Positions 9,456 to 17,344 of a stretch of 51,391 nucleotides of DNA are shown one piece after another. This DNA comes from Actinomadura sp. KC216. Lineage in GTDB: Bacteria; Actinomycetota; Actinomycetes; Streptosporangiales; Streptosporangiaceae. Numbering within the stretch: the first letter of the stretch is position 1; every line of letters begins with the position of its first letter. The stretch is taken from NCBI RefSeq assembly GCF_004348535.1, contig NZ_SMJX01000018.1, forward strand, positions 1 to 51,391, written 5' to 3'. Position numbers and translations under genes: made by a program. The notes below the pieces were generated by a model, which saw nothing but the letters and a program-made list of their open reading frames with translations, was not told the DNA's origin and made no database searches.

Positions 9456-11438
9456 CTATTCGCGTTCGGAGAGATCGGCGCCGACGCGTTCCAGGACGGG
9501 GCGCGCGGTGCGGTCGGCGAGCAGCAGTGCGCTCGCGCCGAGCGCGAGGAGGCCGGTGAAGACGCCGGCGCTGTAGGGGTTGAGCAGGCCGGCCGAACCG
9601 AGCGTCGCGCCGCTCGCCAGTCCCGCGATCGCGGCGACACCGCCGAGCAGGACCGACGGCAGGATCATCTCGCGGCGCTGCGCCGCGAGCAGGACCGCCT
9701 GGGGGGTGCCGGCCAGCCTGAGCGCGATGAAGGTGTCCCGTTGATCGAAGATGCGCGCGACCGCGCCGATGATCATCGAGGCGAGCGCGACCAGGACCGC
9801 GGTCGGGAGCACCAGGAAGCCCATGACGACCCCGTCCCGCAGGAGCCACATGTTCGGAAGATCCTCGGCCAGGCTCATCTCCGGACCCCAGAGGCCGTTC
9901 TCGATCATCGCGGTACGGGCGCGGTCCCGTTCCGTTTCGGGGCCTCGCGTGTCCAGGGAGAGCGTGGCCCACTCGCTCTCCTCGAGCCAGGACGGCGCCG
10001 CGGCCGTCTCGACGTCGGCGCGGATGCCCTCGGCTCGCAGCACGGCCTCGGCTTTGCGGACGGCGGCGTCCAGGGAGGCGGCGGGGACGACGGCCTCGGG
10101 CCGCTCGGTCCGGGAGGCGTAGGCGCCGGCGTTGCCGAGCCCGGCCGGGAGGCTGATGGCGACGAACCCGGCGATGAAGCAGGCCAGTGTCAGGCCCCCG
10201 ACCGTCCGCCAGGCGCTGCGCGGGCTGTCCGACAGGCGCCGTCCGGCGAGGAAGGTCGCCGGACGGCGGGCGCGCCAGGCCAGCAGCCTGCCGAGTCCCG
10301 CGACGATCCACGGTCCCGTCGACACCAGGCCCCAGCCCAGGATCACCACGGCGGTGAAGGCGACGCCGACGAAGGGGTTGCTGCTGCGCAGCCAGAACAG
10401 CGCGACCGCCGCGCCGATGAACACCACGGACCACAGCCGCACGCGCGCAGGGTCGGGGCGAGCTCGGCGGTAGGTGGCCAGCGGGTCGCGGACCGCCGCC
10501 CGGAGCCCGGTCAGGGCGCCCAATGTCAGCACGCCCACCACCGCGGCCACGGTGACGAGGGTGAGCGGCACCCCCGGCCGCACGTCCGCGGGAAACCATT
10601 CCCCGCCCTTGATGGGCACCCGGGCGGTCAGCGGCACGAGGACCCGGTGCAGGACGGCCCCGAACACCGCCCCGATGCCCGCGAACGTCGCCAGTTCGGC
10701 GATGGTCAGCCGGACCACCTGCGAGGTGCGGGCGCCCAGCAGCCGCAGGGTGGCCAGCCGCCGCTGCCGGCGTCCCGCCATCAGCCGGGAGGCCAGGCCG
10801 CCCAGTCCGGCGAGCGGAAGCGCGGTCAGGACGACGGCGAGCAGCGCGATGTCCCGGTAGGTGGTCTGGTAGAGATCCGGGGTGGCCGACCATCCGTCGA
10901 TCCTGGTCGGCGTCACCGACGAGACCGCGTTCCACTGATGCCGCGGCCGCCGGTCGCGCATCGAGGGATCGGCCGGACGCCGGCCGATCACCGCGACGAG
11001 TTCGTCCGGACGCTCCAGGGTGTCCCGGGAGAGTTCGGCGGTGACCGGGCCGGGGAACCTGCCGGCGAGCCGGTCGGCCGGCAGGTCCGCCATCAGCTCG
11101 GCCAGCCGTGGAGAGGCCCACACCTCACCCGGCGCCGGGAACCTGCCCATGCCCGGTACAGCGGGCGGGTCCTGACCCAAGGCGGCCAGTTCGACGACCG
11201 CGAGCGGACGCTCCTCGACGTAGTCGGTGAAGCCCGACTGGATCGCGGTCGGCTCGTTCGTCGCCGCCTCGGGGGTCCGCCACGCCGTCCGCTCCGCCCT
11301 GTTGTCCAGGCCCTGCTGCAACCCGAGCAACAGCAGGAGGACCAAGGTGATGACGGCGCCCGCCACCAGAGGAAGGCCGACCTCAAGACGAGCGGACCGC
11401 CCGCCGCCGCGCAGCAGGCGCAGCCACAACCCACCCAT
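9456..11438 (-). CDS. FtsX/MacB-like ABC exporter permease
   Basis: About 660 residues. One N-terminal helix (VGLPLVAGAVITLVLLLLLG) precedes an extracytoplasmic domain. An FtsX-type block of three helices follows (ALLAVVLTALPLAGLGGLASRLMAGRR...LRLLGARTSQ), then further helices and a second FtsX block at the C-terminus (VMGFLVLPTAVLVALASMIIGA...RLAGTPQ). The repeated LRLLGA/LRLAGT motifs after a helix mark a tandem FtsX architecture like that of BceB-type antimicrobial peptide transporters. The start ATG overlaps the ATPase stop by one base; a GTG one codon earlier is an alternative. With the ATPase and the adjacent kinase/regulator it makes a likely peptide-sensing or resistance module. Confidence 0.85.
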   Translation of the reverse strand: MGGLWLRLLRGGGRSARLEVGLPLVAGAVITLVLLLLLGLQQGLDNRAERTAWRTPEAATNEPTAIQSGFTDYVEERPLAVVELAALGQDPPAVPGMGRFPAPGEVWASPRLAELMADLPADRLAGRFPGPVTAELSRDTLERPDELVAVIGRRPADPSMRDRRPRHQWNAVSSVTPTRIDGWSATPDLYQTTYRDIALLAVVLTALPLAGLGGLASRLMAGRRQRRLATLRLLGARTSQVVRLTIAELATFAGIGAVFGAVLHRVLVPLTARVPIKGGEWFPADVRPGVPLTLVTVAAVVGVLTLGALTGLRAAVRDPLATYRRARPDPARVRLWSVVFIGAAVALFWLRSSNPFVGVAFTAVVILGWGLVSTGPWIVAGLGRLLAWRARRPATFLAGRRLSDSPRSAWRTVGGLTLACFIAGFVAISLPAGLGNAGAYASRTERPEAVVPAASLDAAVRKAEAVLRAEGIRADVETAAAPSWLEESEWATLSLDTRGPETERDRARTAMIENGLWGPEMSLAEDLPNMWLLRDGVVMGFLVLPTAVLVALASMIIGAVARIFDQRDTFIALRLAGTPQAVLLAAQRREMILPSVLLGGVAAIAGLASGATLGSAGLLNPYSAGVFTGLLALGASALLLADRTARPVLERVGADLSERE

Positions 11439-12142
11439 CACCGCGCCGTCCTCGGCTCGGTCACGGTCCGGCCGTCCACGACGTGGACGATCCGGTCGCA
11501 GCGCTCGGCCACCCGCTCGTCATGGGTGACCAGCACCAGCGCCGCGCGCCGGTCGCGTACCGTCGACACCAGCAGGGACATGACCTCGTCGCCGGTCCGT
11601 GTGTCGAGCGAGCCCGTCGGCTCGTCGGCGAACACGACCGCCGGTTCGAGCACCAGCGCGCGGGCGATCCCGACGCGCTGGGCCTCGCCGCCCGACAGCT
11701 CGCCCGGACGCCGCCGCTCCAGGCCCTCAAGACCGAGCGTCGGGAACAGCTCCCGCGCCCGGGCGACCGCGTCTCGACGGCCGACACCCTCCAGCATCAG
11801 CGGCAGCGCCGCGTTCTCGGCCGCCGGCAGTTCCGGCAGCAGGCCGGGGAACTGGAAGACGAAGCCGAAGTCCGACCGCCGCAGATCGGTGCGCCGGGCC
11901 TCGGGGAGTTCATCGACCCGGACGCCGTCGAACAGCACTTCCCCGCCGTCAGGTATCACGACGCCGGAAAGGCAGTAGAGCAGCGTGGACTTGCCCGATC
12001 CGCTCGGACCCATCACGGCGACCGACTCACCGCGGTCGACCGCGAGCGAGGCATGACGCAACGCGGTGGTGCGCCCGTAACCCTTCGTAAGGTCGGTCCC
12101 GGAGAGCAGCGGAGCCTGGGTGTGCGTGGTCTGCGACGGCAT
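11438..12142 (-). CDS. MacB/LolD-type ABC exporter ATPase
   Basis: A protein of 234 residues. Walker A is GPSGSGKST, the signature is LSGGEAQR, Walker B is VVFADEPTGSLD, and the switch His lies in VLVTHD. The ADEPTG and SLD wording is typical of the MacB/LolD/BceA exporter class. The start is ATG (MPSQTTHT) with GGTGAGG 8 bases upstream; a longer form starting 12 codons earlier has no ribosome site. It is first in a two-gene operon with the FtsX-type permease and is divergent from the histidine kinase gene. The 143-bp divergent gap probably carries both promoters, but I saw no perfect motif there. Confidence 0.9.
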   Translation of the reverse strand: MPSQTTHTQAPLLSGTDLTKGYGRTTALRHASLAVDRGESVAVMGPSGSGKSTLLYCLSGVVIPDGGEVLFDGVRVDELPEARRTDLRRSDFGFVFQFPGLLPELPAAENAALPLMLEGVGRRDAVARARELFPTLGLEGLERRRPGELSGGEAQRVGIARALVLEPAVVFADEPTGSLDTRTGDEVMSLLVSTVRDRRAALVLVTHDERVAERCDRIVHVVDGRTVTEPRTAR

Positions 12143-12285
12143 GGGAACAGCCTCACCGGCCCACGGTGACCGGGGCATCCGCCATTGTCGGTCTGCCGGC
12201 TCGGCGGAAAGTCGGAGTTCTTCCCGGGCCCGAGTACAACTTTCTATCGATGCCCTGGGGGCGCGGCGCGGATAGCGTGCGACTC

Positions 12286-13518
12286 ATGAGGCCGCCAAGA
12301 CCAGCCGTTCGGCGCGCCGCGGCGGGGTGGGCGACGGCCTGGGCCGCGGTCCGGGGACGGCGTCATCGGGTCATCGACGCTGTGGTGGCCATCGCCCTCG
12401 CGGCGAGCACGCCGTCCGGTGACGGCGGGTCCGGCCGTTCCATGGGCGAGGTCGGGATCACCTACTTCGATTGGCGGCCCGCGCTGTGGATCGCGCTCCC
12501 GCTGGGTCTGGCGGTGGGCGCCGCCGCCTGGTGGCGCCGGCTCCACCCGGTGCTGTTCGTCCTGGCCGCTCTGGCCGGCTGGGTGGTGCTGTCGGCCTAC
12601 GTGGCCGTCATGGTCGCGCAGTACACCCTGGCGCGGCAGATGGCGTCGCAGCGTACGCGATCACAGCGCGCGGCGCGGATCGGCGTGCTGGCGGCAACGG
12701 TGCTGGTGATCGGCATCCCGATCTGGCGGGCCGCCGGCGCCGACGCCGCGACGTCGATCGCCGCCGTGATCTGCGGGCTCCCCGCCCTGCTCGGGCTCTA
12801 TGTCGGCGCTCAGAGCGAGCTGATCGCCAGGATGCGCGAACGGGCGGAGCGCGCCGAACGCGAGCAGCACCAGCGGGTTCTGCAGGCGCGCACCGCCGAA
12901 CGGGCACAGATCGCCCGGGACATGCACGACGTGGTCACGCACCGGGTGTCGCTGATGGTGCTGCACGCCACCGCGCTGGAGGTGGCGCGGGACCAGGACG
13001 CCACCGCCATCGGCACGCAGATCGGCGTCATCGGACGCGAGACACTGGACGAACTGCGTTCGCTGGTGGAGGTCCTGCGCGCCGACGGCGACAACGCCAT
13101 GCCGCTCGCGCCGCAGCCGACCCTGGCCGATCTCGGCGACCTGGTCGAGGCGTCCCGCCGTCTCGGTATGCCGGTCACCTTGGAGATGGTCGACGACTGC
13201 GACACCGCGCTGCCCGCGCTCGTCGAGCACGCCGCCTACCGTGTCGTCCAGGAGGCCCTGACCAACGTGCACAAGCATGCCGCCACCGCGCCGACCCACG
13301 TCCGCGTCCACCACACGCACGACGCCCTTCACGTGCGCGTGACCAACGGCCGCGCGCCGAGCGCCGGCCGCGCCGAGCTGCCCGCCGGCGGGCACGGCCT
13401 GCTCGGCGTCGCCGAGCGGGTCCGGCTGGTGGGCGGCGAGCTGACCGCACGGCCGACGGCCGAGGGCGGGTTCGACATCACCGCCGAGGTCCCCCTGGCA
13501 CGGCAGCACGCCTCATGA
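12286..13518 (+). CDS. DesK/NarX-type sensor histidine kinase
   Basis: A protein of 410 residues. Four to five helices occupy roughly residues 30-175, a short coiled linker (ERAERAEREQHQRVL) follows, and a HisKA_3 dimerisation box RAQIARDMHDVVTHR has the phosphorylated His at about residue 214. The ATP-binding domain shows VVQEALTNVHKHA (N box) and GGHGLLGVAERV (G box). Such kinases sense envelope or membrane stress. ATG at 12286 was chosen because the sequence upstream reads as non-coding. It overlaps the response regulator by ATGA. Divergent placement against an FtsX-type ABC exporter suggests that it controls that transporter. Confidence 0.9.
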   Translation: MRPPRPAVRRAAAGWATAWAAVRGRRHRVIDAVVAIALAASTPSGDGGSGRSMGEVGITYFDWRPALWIALPLGLAVGAAAWWRRLHPVLFVLAALAGWVVLSAYVAVMVAQYTLARQMASQRTRSQRAARIGVLAATVLVIGIPIWRAAGADAATSIAAVICGLPALLGLYVGAQSELIARMRERAERAEREQHQRVLQARTAERAQIARDMHDVVTHRVSLMVLHATALEVARDQDATAIGTQIGVIGRETLDELRSLVEVLRADGDNAMPLAPQPTLADLGDLVEASRRLGMPVTLEMVDDCDTALPALVEHAAYRVVQEALTNVHKHAATAPTHVRVHHTHDALHVRVTNGRAPSAGRAELPAGGHGLLGVAERVRLVGGELTARPTAEGGFDITAEVPLARQHAS

Positions 13519-14171
13519 GCGAACCGGTCCGGGTGCTGATCGCCGACGACGAGTGGATGGTGCGGTCCATGCTGCGCACCATCATGGAGTCGGCCCCGGA
13601 CATCACCGTGGTCGGCGAGGCCGGCGACGGGGCCGAAGCGGTGACCATGGCCCAGAGCCTGCACCCCGACGTCGTGCTCATGGACATCCGGATGCCCCGC
13701 GCCGACGGCCTGACCGCCACCGAACGCCTCGTGCGGTCGCCCCGCCCGCCGAGCGTGGTCGTCCTGACCACCTTCGACCTCGACGAGTACGTCCGGACCG
13801 CGCTGGCCCACGGAGCGGTCGGCTTCCTGCTCAAGGACGCGACGGCCGGCGACATGATCACCGCGGTCCGCAGCGCGGCGCGCGGCGAGGCGATGCTCTC
13901 CCCCAAAGTGACCCGGCGCCTGCTCCAGCACTTCACCAAGGCGGCATCGGGACGGACCCAGGCCGAACACCGCCTGAAAGTCCTGACCACAAAAGAACGC
14001 GAAGTGCTCATCGCACTGGGCAACGGCCTCTCCAACACCGACATCGCCACCAGCCTGCACATGAGCGAGGCGACAGCCAAAACCCACGTCAGCCGGATCC
14101 TGACCAAACTGTCCCTTACCAACCGCGTCCAAGCCGCAATCCTTGCTCACCAAGCAGGTCTGCTCGACTGA
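13515..14171 (+). CDS. NarL/FixJ-type response regulator
   Basis: A protein of 218 residues. The receiver domain has the acidic pair ADDE at residues 10-13, the phosphorylated Asp at about residue 57 in VVLMDIRMP, and the conserved Lys in GFLLKDAT. A LuxR-type HTH occupies about residues 150-215 (LTTKEREVLIALGNGLSNTDIA and KTHVSRILTKL). It is coupled to the kinase start-to-stop. The likely target is the neighbouring ABC exporter operon, read from the other strand. A small GC hairpin lies about 50 bases beyond the stop. Confidence 0.92.
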   Translation: MSEPVRVLIADDEWMVRSMLRTIMESAPDITVVGEAGDGAEAVTMAQSLHPDVVLMDIRMPRADGLTATERLVRSPRPPSVVVLTTFDLDEYVRTALAHGAVGFLLKDATAGDMITAVRSAARGEAMLSPKVTRRLLQHFTKAASGRTQAEHRLKVLTTKEREVLIALGNGLSNTDIATSLHMSEATAKTHVSRILTKLSLTNRVQAAILAHQAGLLD

Positions 14172-14524
14172 CTCGCCCCGCGCCCCTCGCACAAGCGAGA
14201 CGCGTTCACCGCAACGGCTCCCGCCTCCGGCGGGTTCTGCGACCGGCTGGCCGCAGAGCTCATTGCAGCGCCCAACGGCGGGTGGCCCTGGCCAGGGTCA
14301 ACCAGGCACGGGTCGACCGGTCCCGCCAGGCGGTCCAGGGCTATCCGCGCAGTTCGGGGATCGCCGGGATCGCCCGCCGCGGAACTGAGCGCCACGACGC
14401 CGCTGAACCGCTGGATGATCGGACGGGGCAAGGGGCACGCCGTCGTCCACCAGTACCACCATTGAGAGCGTCCCTGAGAGAGCGGGTTCTCCGGCACAAT
14501 GTCTGCGGGATGGAGGTGGGCTAC
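14172..14524. other. 353-bp gap between the response regulator and blaI-like genes
   Basis: After the hairpins noted separately I see no convincing gene. Open frames on both strands are Arg/Pro/Ala-rich without domain-like patterns or ribosome sites. The last 40 bases hold the ribosome site (GGAGG, 8 bases before the GTG) for the BlaI-like gene. No clear BlaI-type operator is present, so autorepression, usual for this family, is not obvious. Confidence 0.5.
14220..14234 (+). terminator. Short GC hairpin after the response regulator gene
   Basis: CCCGCC-TCC-GGCGGG, a 6-bp stem followed by TTC. A second small stem (CTCGC ACAA GCGAG) precedes it. It is a modest terminator candidate for the kinase/regulator operon. 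Confidence 0.4.
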
Positions 14525-14905
14525 GTGGCCGGATTGGGTGGATCGCTTGAGCGGTCCATCATGGACGTGCTCTGGGAGGCGCCCGGTCCGCTTCGGGTTC
14601 GTGAGCTGCTGGCGAAGCTGAATGAGAACAGTGACAAGGCGCTCGCTTACAACACCGTCCAGACCGTCGCCGAGCGGCTGGCGCAGAAGGGACTGCTGCA
14701 GCGCACCCAGGACGGGTTGGCCTTCCGCTATTCACCCACGCGCGCGCGGGAGGAGTACGCGGTCGAGCTGATGCTCGACGCGCTCACCGAGTCTCCCGAT
14801 CACGGGAGCATCCTCGCCCGGTTCGCCGAGAGCGTCCCGCCGGAGGACGCGCGTCACCTGCTGGACGCCCTGCGCCGCCGCACGTCCGGCGCCGAGGACG
14901 GGTGA
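14525..14905 (+). CDS. BlaI/MecI/CopY-family repressor
   Basis: A protein of 126 residues. The winged-helix shows GGSLERSIMDVLWEAPGPLRVRELLAKLN and YNTVQTVAERLAQKGLLQR, typical of BlaI (RDVMDxLW...AYTTVMTxLxRLxxKGxLxR). The C-terminal helix mediates dimerisation. The start is GTG with GGAGG 8 bases upstream, giving the usual M(A)GLGxLE opening; an ATG five codons earlier (14510) is possible but has no spaced ribosome site. The next gene, a BlaR1-like M56 peptidase, is 4 bases away, the standard sensor/protease and repressor pair. Candidate operators in this window are at 6733, 15902 and 20568. Confidence 0.92.
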   Translation: MAGLGGSLERSIMDVLWEAPGPLRVRELLAKLNENSDKALAYNTVQTVAERLAQKGLLQRTQDGLAFRYSPTRAREEYAVELMLDALTESPDHGSILARFAESVPPEDARHLLDALRRRTSGAEDG

Positions 14906-14909
14906 CGGC

Positions 14910-15845
14910 GTGATCTACCTCGTGATCAGCCTGATCTCCACCGGGGTCTTGCTGGGCTGCCTGGCGGGGCCGGCCCTCGATCGGGTCGGGCGTCCGGCCG
15001 CGCATCCGGGGATCGCCATCGCGTGCTGGGTCGCGGCGCTGGCCGGCACTTTCATCGCTGTTCTCGGAGTCGTCGTGGTGGCGTTGCTGGCGCCGCCGGC
15101 GCCCGGCCACGGCCTGCTGGAGTGGTTGCGCAACTGCCTGCCGCATCACCGGGACGGGGCGATCATCATGGCGGCGGCCGCCAGCCTGGCCCTGCTGACG
15201 GCCTGCGGTTCCAGGCTGGCGCGCGGCCTGCCCCGGCTCCGGCGTGCGGTGCGGCGCCGGCGCCGACATCGGGAGATGCTCCGGCTCGTCGCCACAGAGC
15301 ACGAGCGGCATGCGGACGTTCTCGTCCTCGATCACCCCGTTCCCGTGGCCTACTCGCTCCCTTCGCGGCGGCACGCGATCGTGGTCAGCACCGGCACGCA
15401 GGACGTCCTCAGCGCTGAGGAGTTCGACGCGGTCCTCGTCCATGAGCGAGCTCACCTGCGCCAGCGTCATCACACGCTGCTGCTCACGCTCGATGCCGCT
15501 CACGCACTCCTGCCGTGGCCGCCCACCGTCCGGCGAGCGAAGAGGAGCCTTCCGCTGCTGCTGGAGATGGCGGCCGACGACGCGGCGGCGCGGGAGTGCG
15601 GCAGGGGAACGCTGGTCGACGCCCTGCGCCGGTTCGCCGCGACACCGGGCGTCGCCGGCGCTCTCGGCGCCGCGGGCCCGTCCACGGAGGCGTTGGCGGA
15701 GCGCGTAAGGCGGCTGGAGGCCGCCGAGGTGGGGGGACCGCGCCGGGCCGGCAGGGCGGTCGCTTCCGTCTTCGTCACGCTCGCCGTCGCCGCCCCGCTC
15801 GCGGTCGCGACCGCGACGATCGCGGAGCTGTCCCACATCTGCTGA
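14910..15845 (+). CDS. M56-family (BlaR1-like) membrane metallopeptidase
   Basis: A protein of 311 residues. Three N-terminal helices are visible (residues 1-20, 35-62, 83-100), then a cytoplasmic zinc peptidase domain with HERAH at residues 178-182 and a likely third ligand in LEMAADDAA (about 214-222), then a C-terminal helix before ELSHIC. It lacks the extracellular penicillin-binding sensor domain of true BlaR1, as most actinomycete M56 proteins do. It probably inactivates the paired BlaI repressor. The GTG start is 4 bases after the repressor stop, indicating one transcript. Confidence 0.9.
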   Translation: MIYLVISLISTGVLLGCLAGPALDRVGRPAAHPGIAIACWVAALAGTFIAVLGVVVVALLAPPAPGHGLLEWLRNCLPHHRDGAIIMAAAASLALLTACGSRLARGLPRLRRAVRRRRRHREMLRLVATEHERHADVLVLDHPVPVAYSLPSRRHAIVVSTGTQDVLSAEEFDAVLVHERAHLRQRHHTLLLTLDAAHALLPWPPTVRRAKRSLPLLLEMAADDAAARECGRGTLVDALRRFAATPGVAGALGAAGPSTEALAERVRRLEAAEVGGPRRAGRAVASVFVTLAVAAPLAVATATIAELSHIC

Positions 15846-15901
15846 GACTGCTGGGGCTGTTTGTCGTAATCGACCACTTGGGTGGCGAATGAGGCTGTTA
15901 T

Positions 15902-15920
15902 CTCCTACGCTCTGTAGGAG
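15902..15920. promoter_or_regulatory. Inverted repeat upstream of the riboswitch leader, possible BlaI-type operator
   Basis: CTCCTAC-GCTCT-GTAGGAG, perfect 7-bp arms with a 5-base spacer, lies just upstream of the c-di-AMP riboswitch candidate and 57 bases after the M56 gene. A near copy (one arm base differs) is at 20568-20586. Its position fits a promoter operator for the NlpC/P60 gene. BlaI is the nearest repressor; the 5-base spacer differs from the classical TACAnnTGTA core, so assignment to BlaI is inference. Confidence 0.5.
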
Positions 15921-15933
15921 GTCGGCGCGACGC

Positions 15934-16085
15934 GTCCCCGCCGGGGACGGCGGCGGCCGCGCCGAATCTCCCGGGCCAACGTGGTCCGGGGAACCGGGGA
16001 ACCGTTTCTCCACCTGGGGTGAATCCGCTCCCGCGAGCGGTAGGGCGACTCCGGCCCGAACCCGGCAGCTCACCCGGTAGGCGGC
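15934..16085 (+). ncRNA. ydaO/yuaA-type c-di-AMP riboswitch candidate
   Basis: The leader of the NlpC/P60 gene carries blocks I recognise from the actinobacterial ydaO motif: GCCGAATC, then GGGGAACCGGGGAACC, then GGGGTGAATCC, then GCGGTAGGG, and near the end CCCGAACCCGGCAGCTCACC followed by GGTAGGCG. Genes for NlpC/P60 and resuscitation-type wall hydrolases are classic ydaO targets, where c-di-AMP turns expression off. The boundaries are estimates and no covariance model was run. Confidence 0.87.
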
Positions 16086-16101
16086 ACAGGAGAGGAAACG
16101 C

Positions 16102-17145
16102 ATGCAGCGACGAGCTGCCGGACACCGCACGTCGGCCCGCCGCCGGATCGTCACGGCCACGGCCTGGGCAGCGTCGATCGCCCTGTCCGCGAGTCTCGTG
16201 TCTCCCGCGCCGGCCCGGGCCGAGCCGCAGCCCACCCGCAGGGAACTCACCGCGCGACAAAAGAAGCTCGCCGACGACGCGGAGAAGCTCAGCGAGCAGT
16301 ACAACGGGCTGCGGGTTCGTCTGGCGCAGGCCCAGCGTGCCGCCAAGGTGGCCCAAGGCAACGCCGCGCGCCAGCAGAAGGCCCTCGACGAGGCCCGGGC
16401 CCACATCGTCAGGCTCGCCGCCGACAGCTACAAGAACGGTCCGGTGGACCCGGCGGTCGCGTTCGCCTCCTCTGGTGACCCGCAGGCCGTCCTGGACAAG
16501 TCGGCCACCCTCAACTACTTCGCCCGCCAGGAGAGCACGCGCGTCGCCCAGTTGCTGCAGACGATGCAGGCGGCGGAGCACGCCCGCAAGTCCGCCGAAG
16601 CCCGGACGCGCCAGGTCCGCGAACTCACCGACGAGGCGAACAGAAAGCGCAAGGAACTGCAGACCAAGCTGAAGAAGGTCGAGGCCAAGCTGGGCTTCGG
16701 TCCAGGCGCTCGCACCGGCGCGGGTCCGGCCGTGAACGTCGATCCAGGCGGCGCCTCGGCCAAGGCCATGGGCGCGGTCCGGGCCGCCTTGAGCCAGCGC
16801 GGCGTCCCGTACTCGTGGGGCGGTGGAAGCGCGTCCGGCCCGACCTACGGCACCGCGCAGGGCGCCAACATCAAGGGCTTCGACTGCTCAGGGCTGACGC
16901 TCTACGCCTACGCCCAGGTCGGCATCAGCCTCCCCCACTACACCGGCAGCCAGTTCACCGCCGGGACCCGCGTCTCGCAGAGCCGGCTCAGGCCCGGCGA
17001 CCTGGTCTTCTTCCACAGCGACCTGCACCACATGGGCCTGTACATCGGCGGCGGCACGATGGTGCACGCCCCGCAGACCGGCGACGTCGTCAAGATCAGC
17101 TCGATCTCCGGCCGGCCGTTCGCCGGGGGCGTCCGCGTCGCCTGA
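16102..17145 (+). CDS. Secreted NlpC/P60 peptidoglycan hydrolase with coiled-coil N-domain
   Basis: A protein of 347 residues. The signal peptide ends near PAPARA (residue 40). A long coiled-coil region rich in Ala, Lys, Arg and Gln follows (about residues 45-195), then a Gly/Ala linker and an NlpC/P60 domain from about residue 215. The catalytic Cys is Cys262 in GFDCSGL, with His309/310 in HHMGLYIG and His322 in MVHAP. The coiled coil resembles RipA-like hydrolases kept inactive until partnered. The ribosome site is GGAGAGGAAACGC before ATG. Expression probably depends on the c-di-AMP leader and perhaps the 15902 operator; a strong terminator follows. It cleaves stem peptides in the wall. 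Confidence 0.93.
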   Translation: MQRRAAGHRTSARRRIVTATAWAASIALSASLVSPAPARAEPQPTRRELTARQKKLADDAEKLSEQYNGLRVRLAQAQRAAKVAQGNAARQQKALDEARAHIVRLAADSYKNGPVDPAVAFASSGDPQAVLDKSATLNYFARQESTRVAQLLQTMQAAEHARKSAEARTRQVRELTDEANRKRKELQTKLKKVEAKLGFGPGARTGAGPAVNVDPGGASAKAMGAVRAALSQRGVPYSWGGGSASGPTYGTAQGANIKGFDCSGLTLYAYAQVGISLPHYTGSQFTAGTRVSQSRLRPGDLVFFHSDLHHMGLYIGGGTMVHAPQTGDVVKISSISGRPFAGGVRVA

Positions 17146-17170
17146 CCAACGCCGCGACCGCCCACAGTCC

Positions 17171-17207
17171 CGCGTCCCCGTCACCCGCCCCCGGTGACGG
17201 GGACGCG
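17171..17207 (+). terminator. Strong terminator after the NlpC/P60 gene
   Basis: A perfect 15-bp stem (CGCGTCCCCGTCACC and its reverse complement) with a 7-base C-rich loop, 26 bases after the stop codon. Confidence 0.85.
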
Positions 17208-17344
17208 CCCTGGGCAGCTCGTGCTCGGCGCCACGGGTGCCTCTACAACCGGAGGATCGCGAGTGGCCGACCACCGAGCCCAGCCGGTGGGCGCGGCACT
17301 CTCACCGCGCCCACCGGGCCAGGATCGGCCGCCTGCGCCGGTGG

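Noticed and set aside
9162..11978. Long plus-strand open frame over 900 codons
   Set aside because: It is antisense to the FtsX-type permease gene, whose helices and motifs are clear; the plus frame is low-complexity.
14147..14497. Minus-strand ORF in the gap before the BlaI-like gene
   Set aside because: No ribosome site or family pattern; it overlaps the end of the response regulator gene.
14910..15845. M56 protein as a true beta-lactam sensor (BlaR1)
   Set aside because: There is no extracellular penicillin-binding domain and no beta-lactamase gene nearby.
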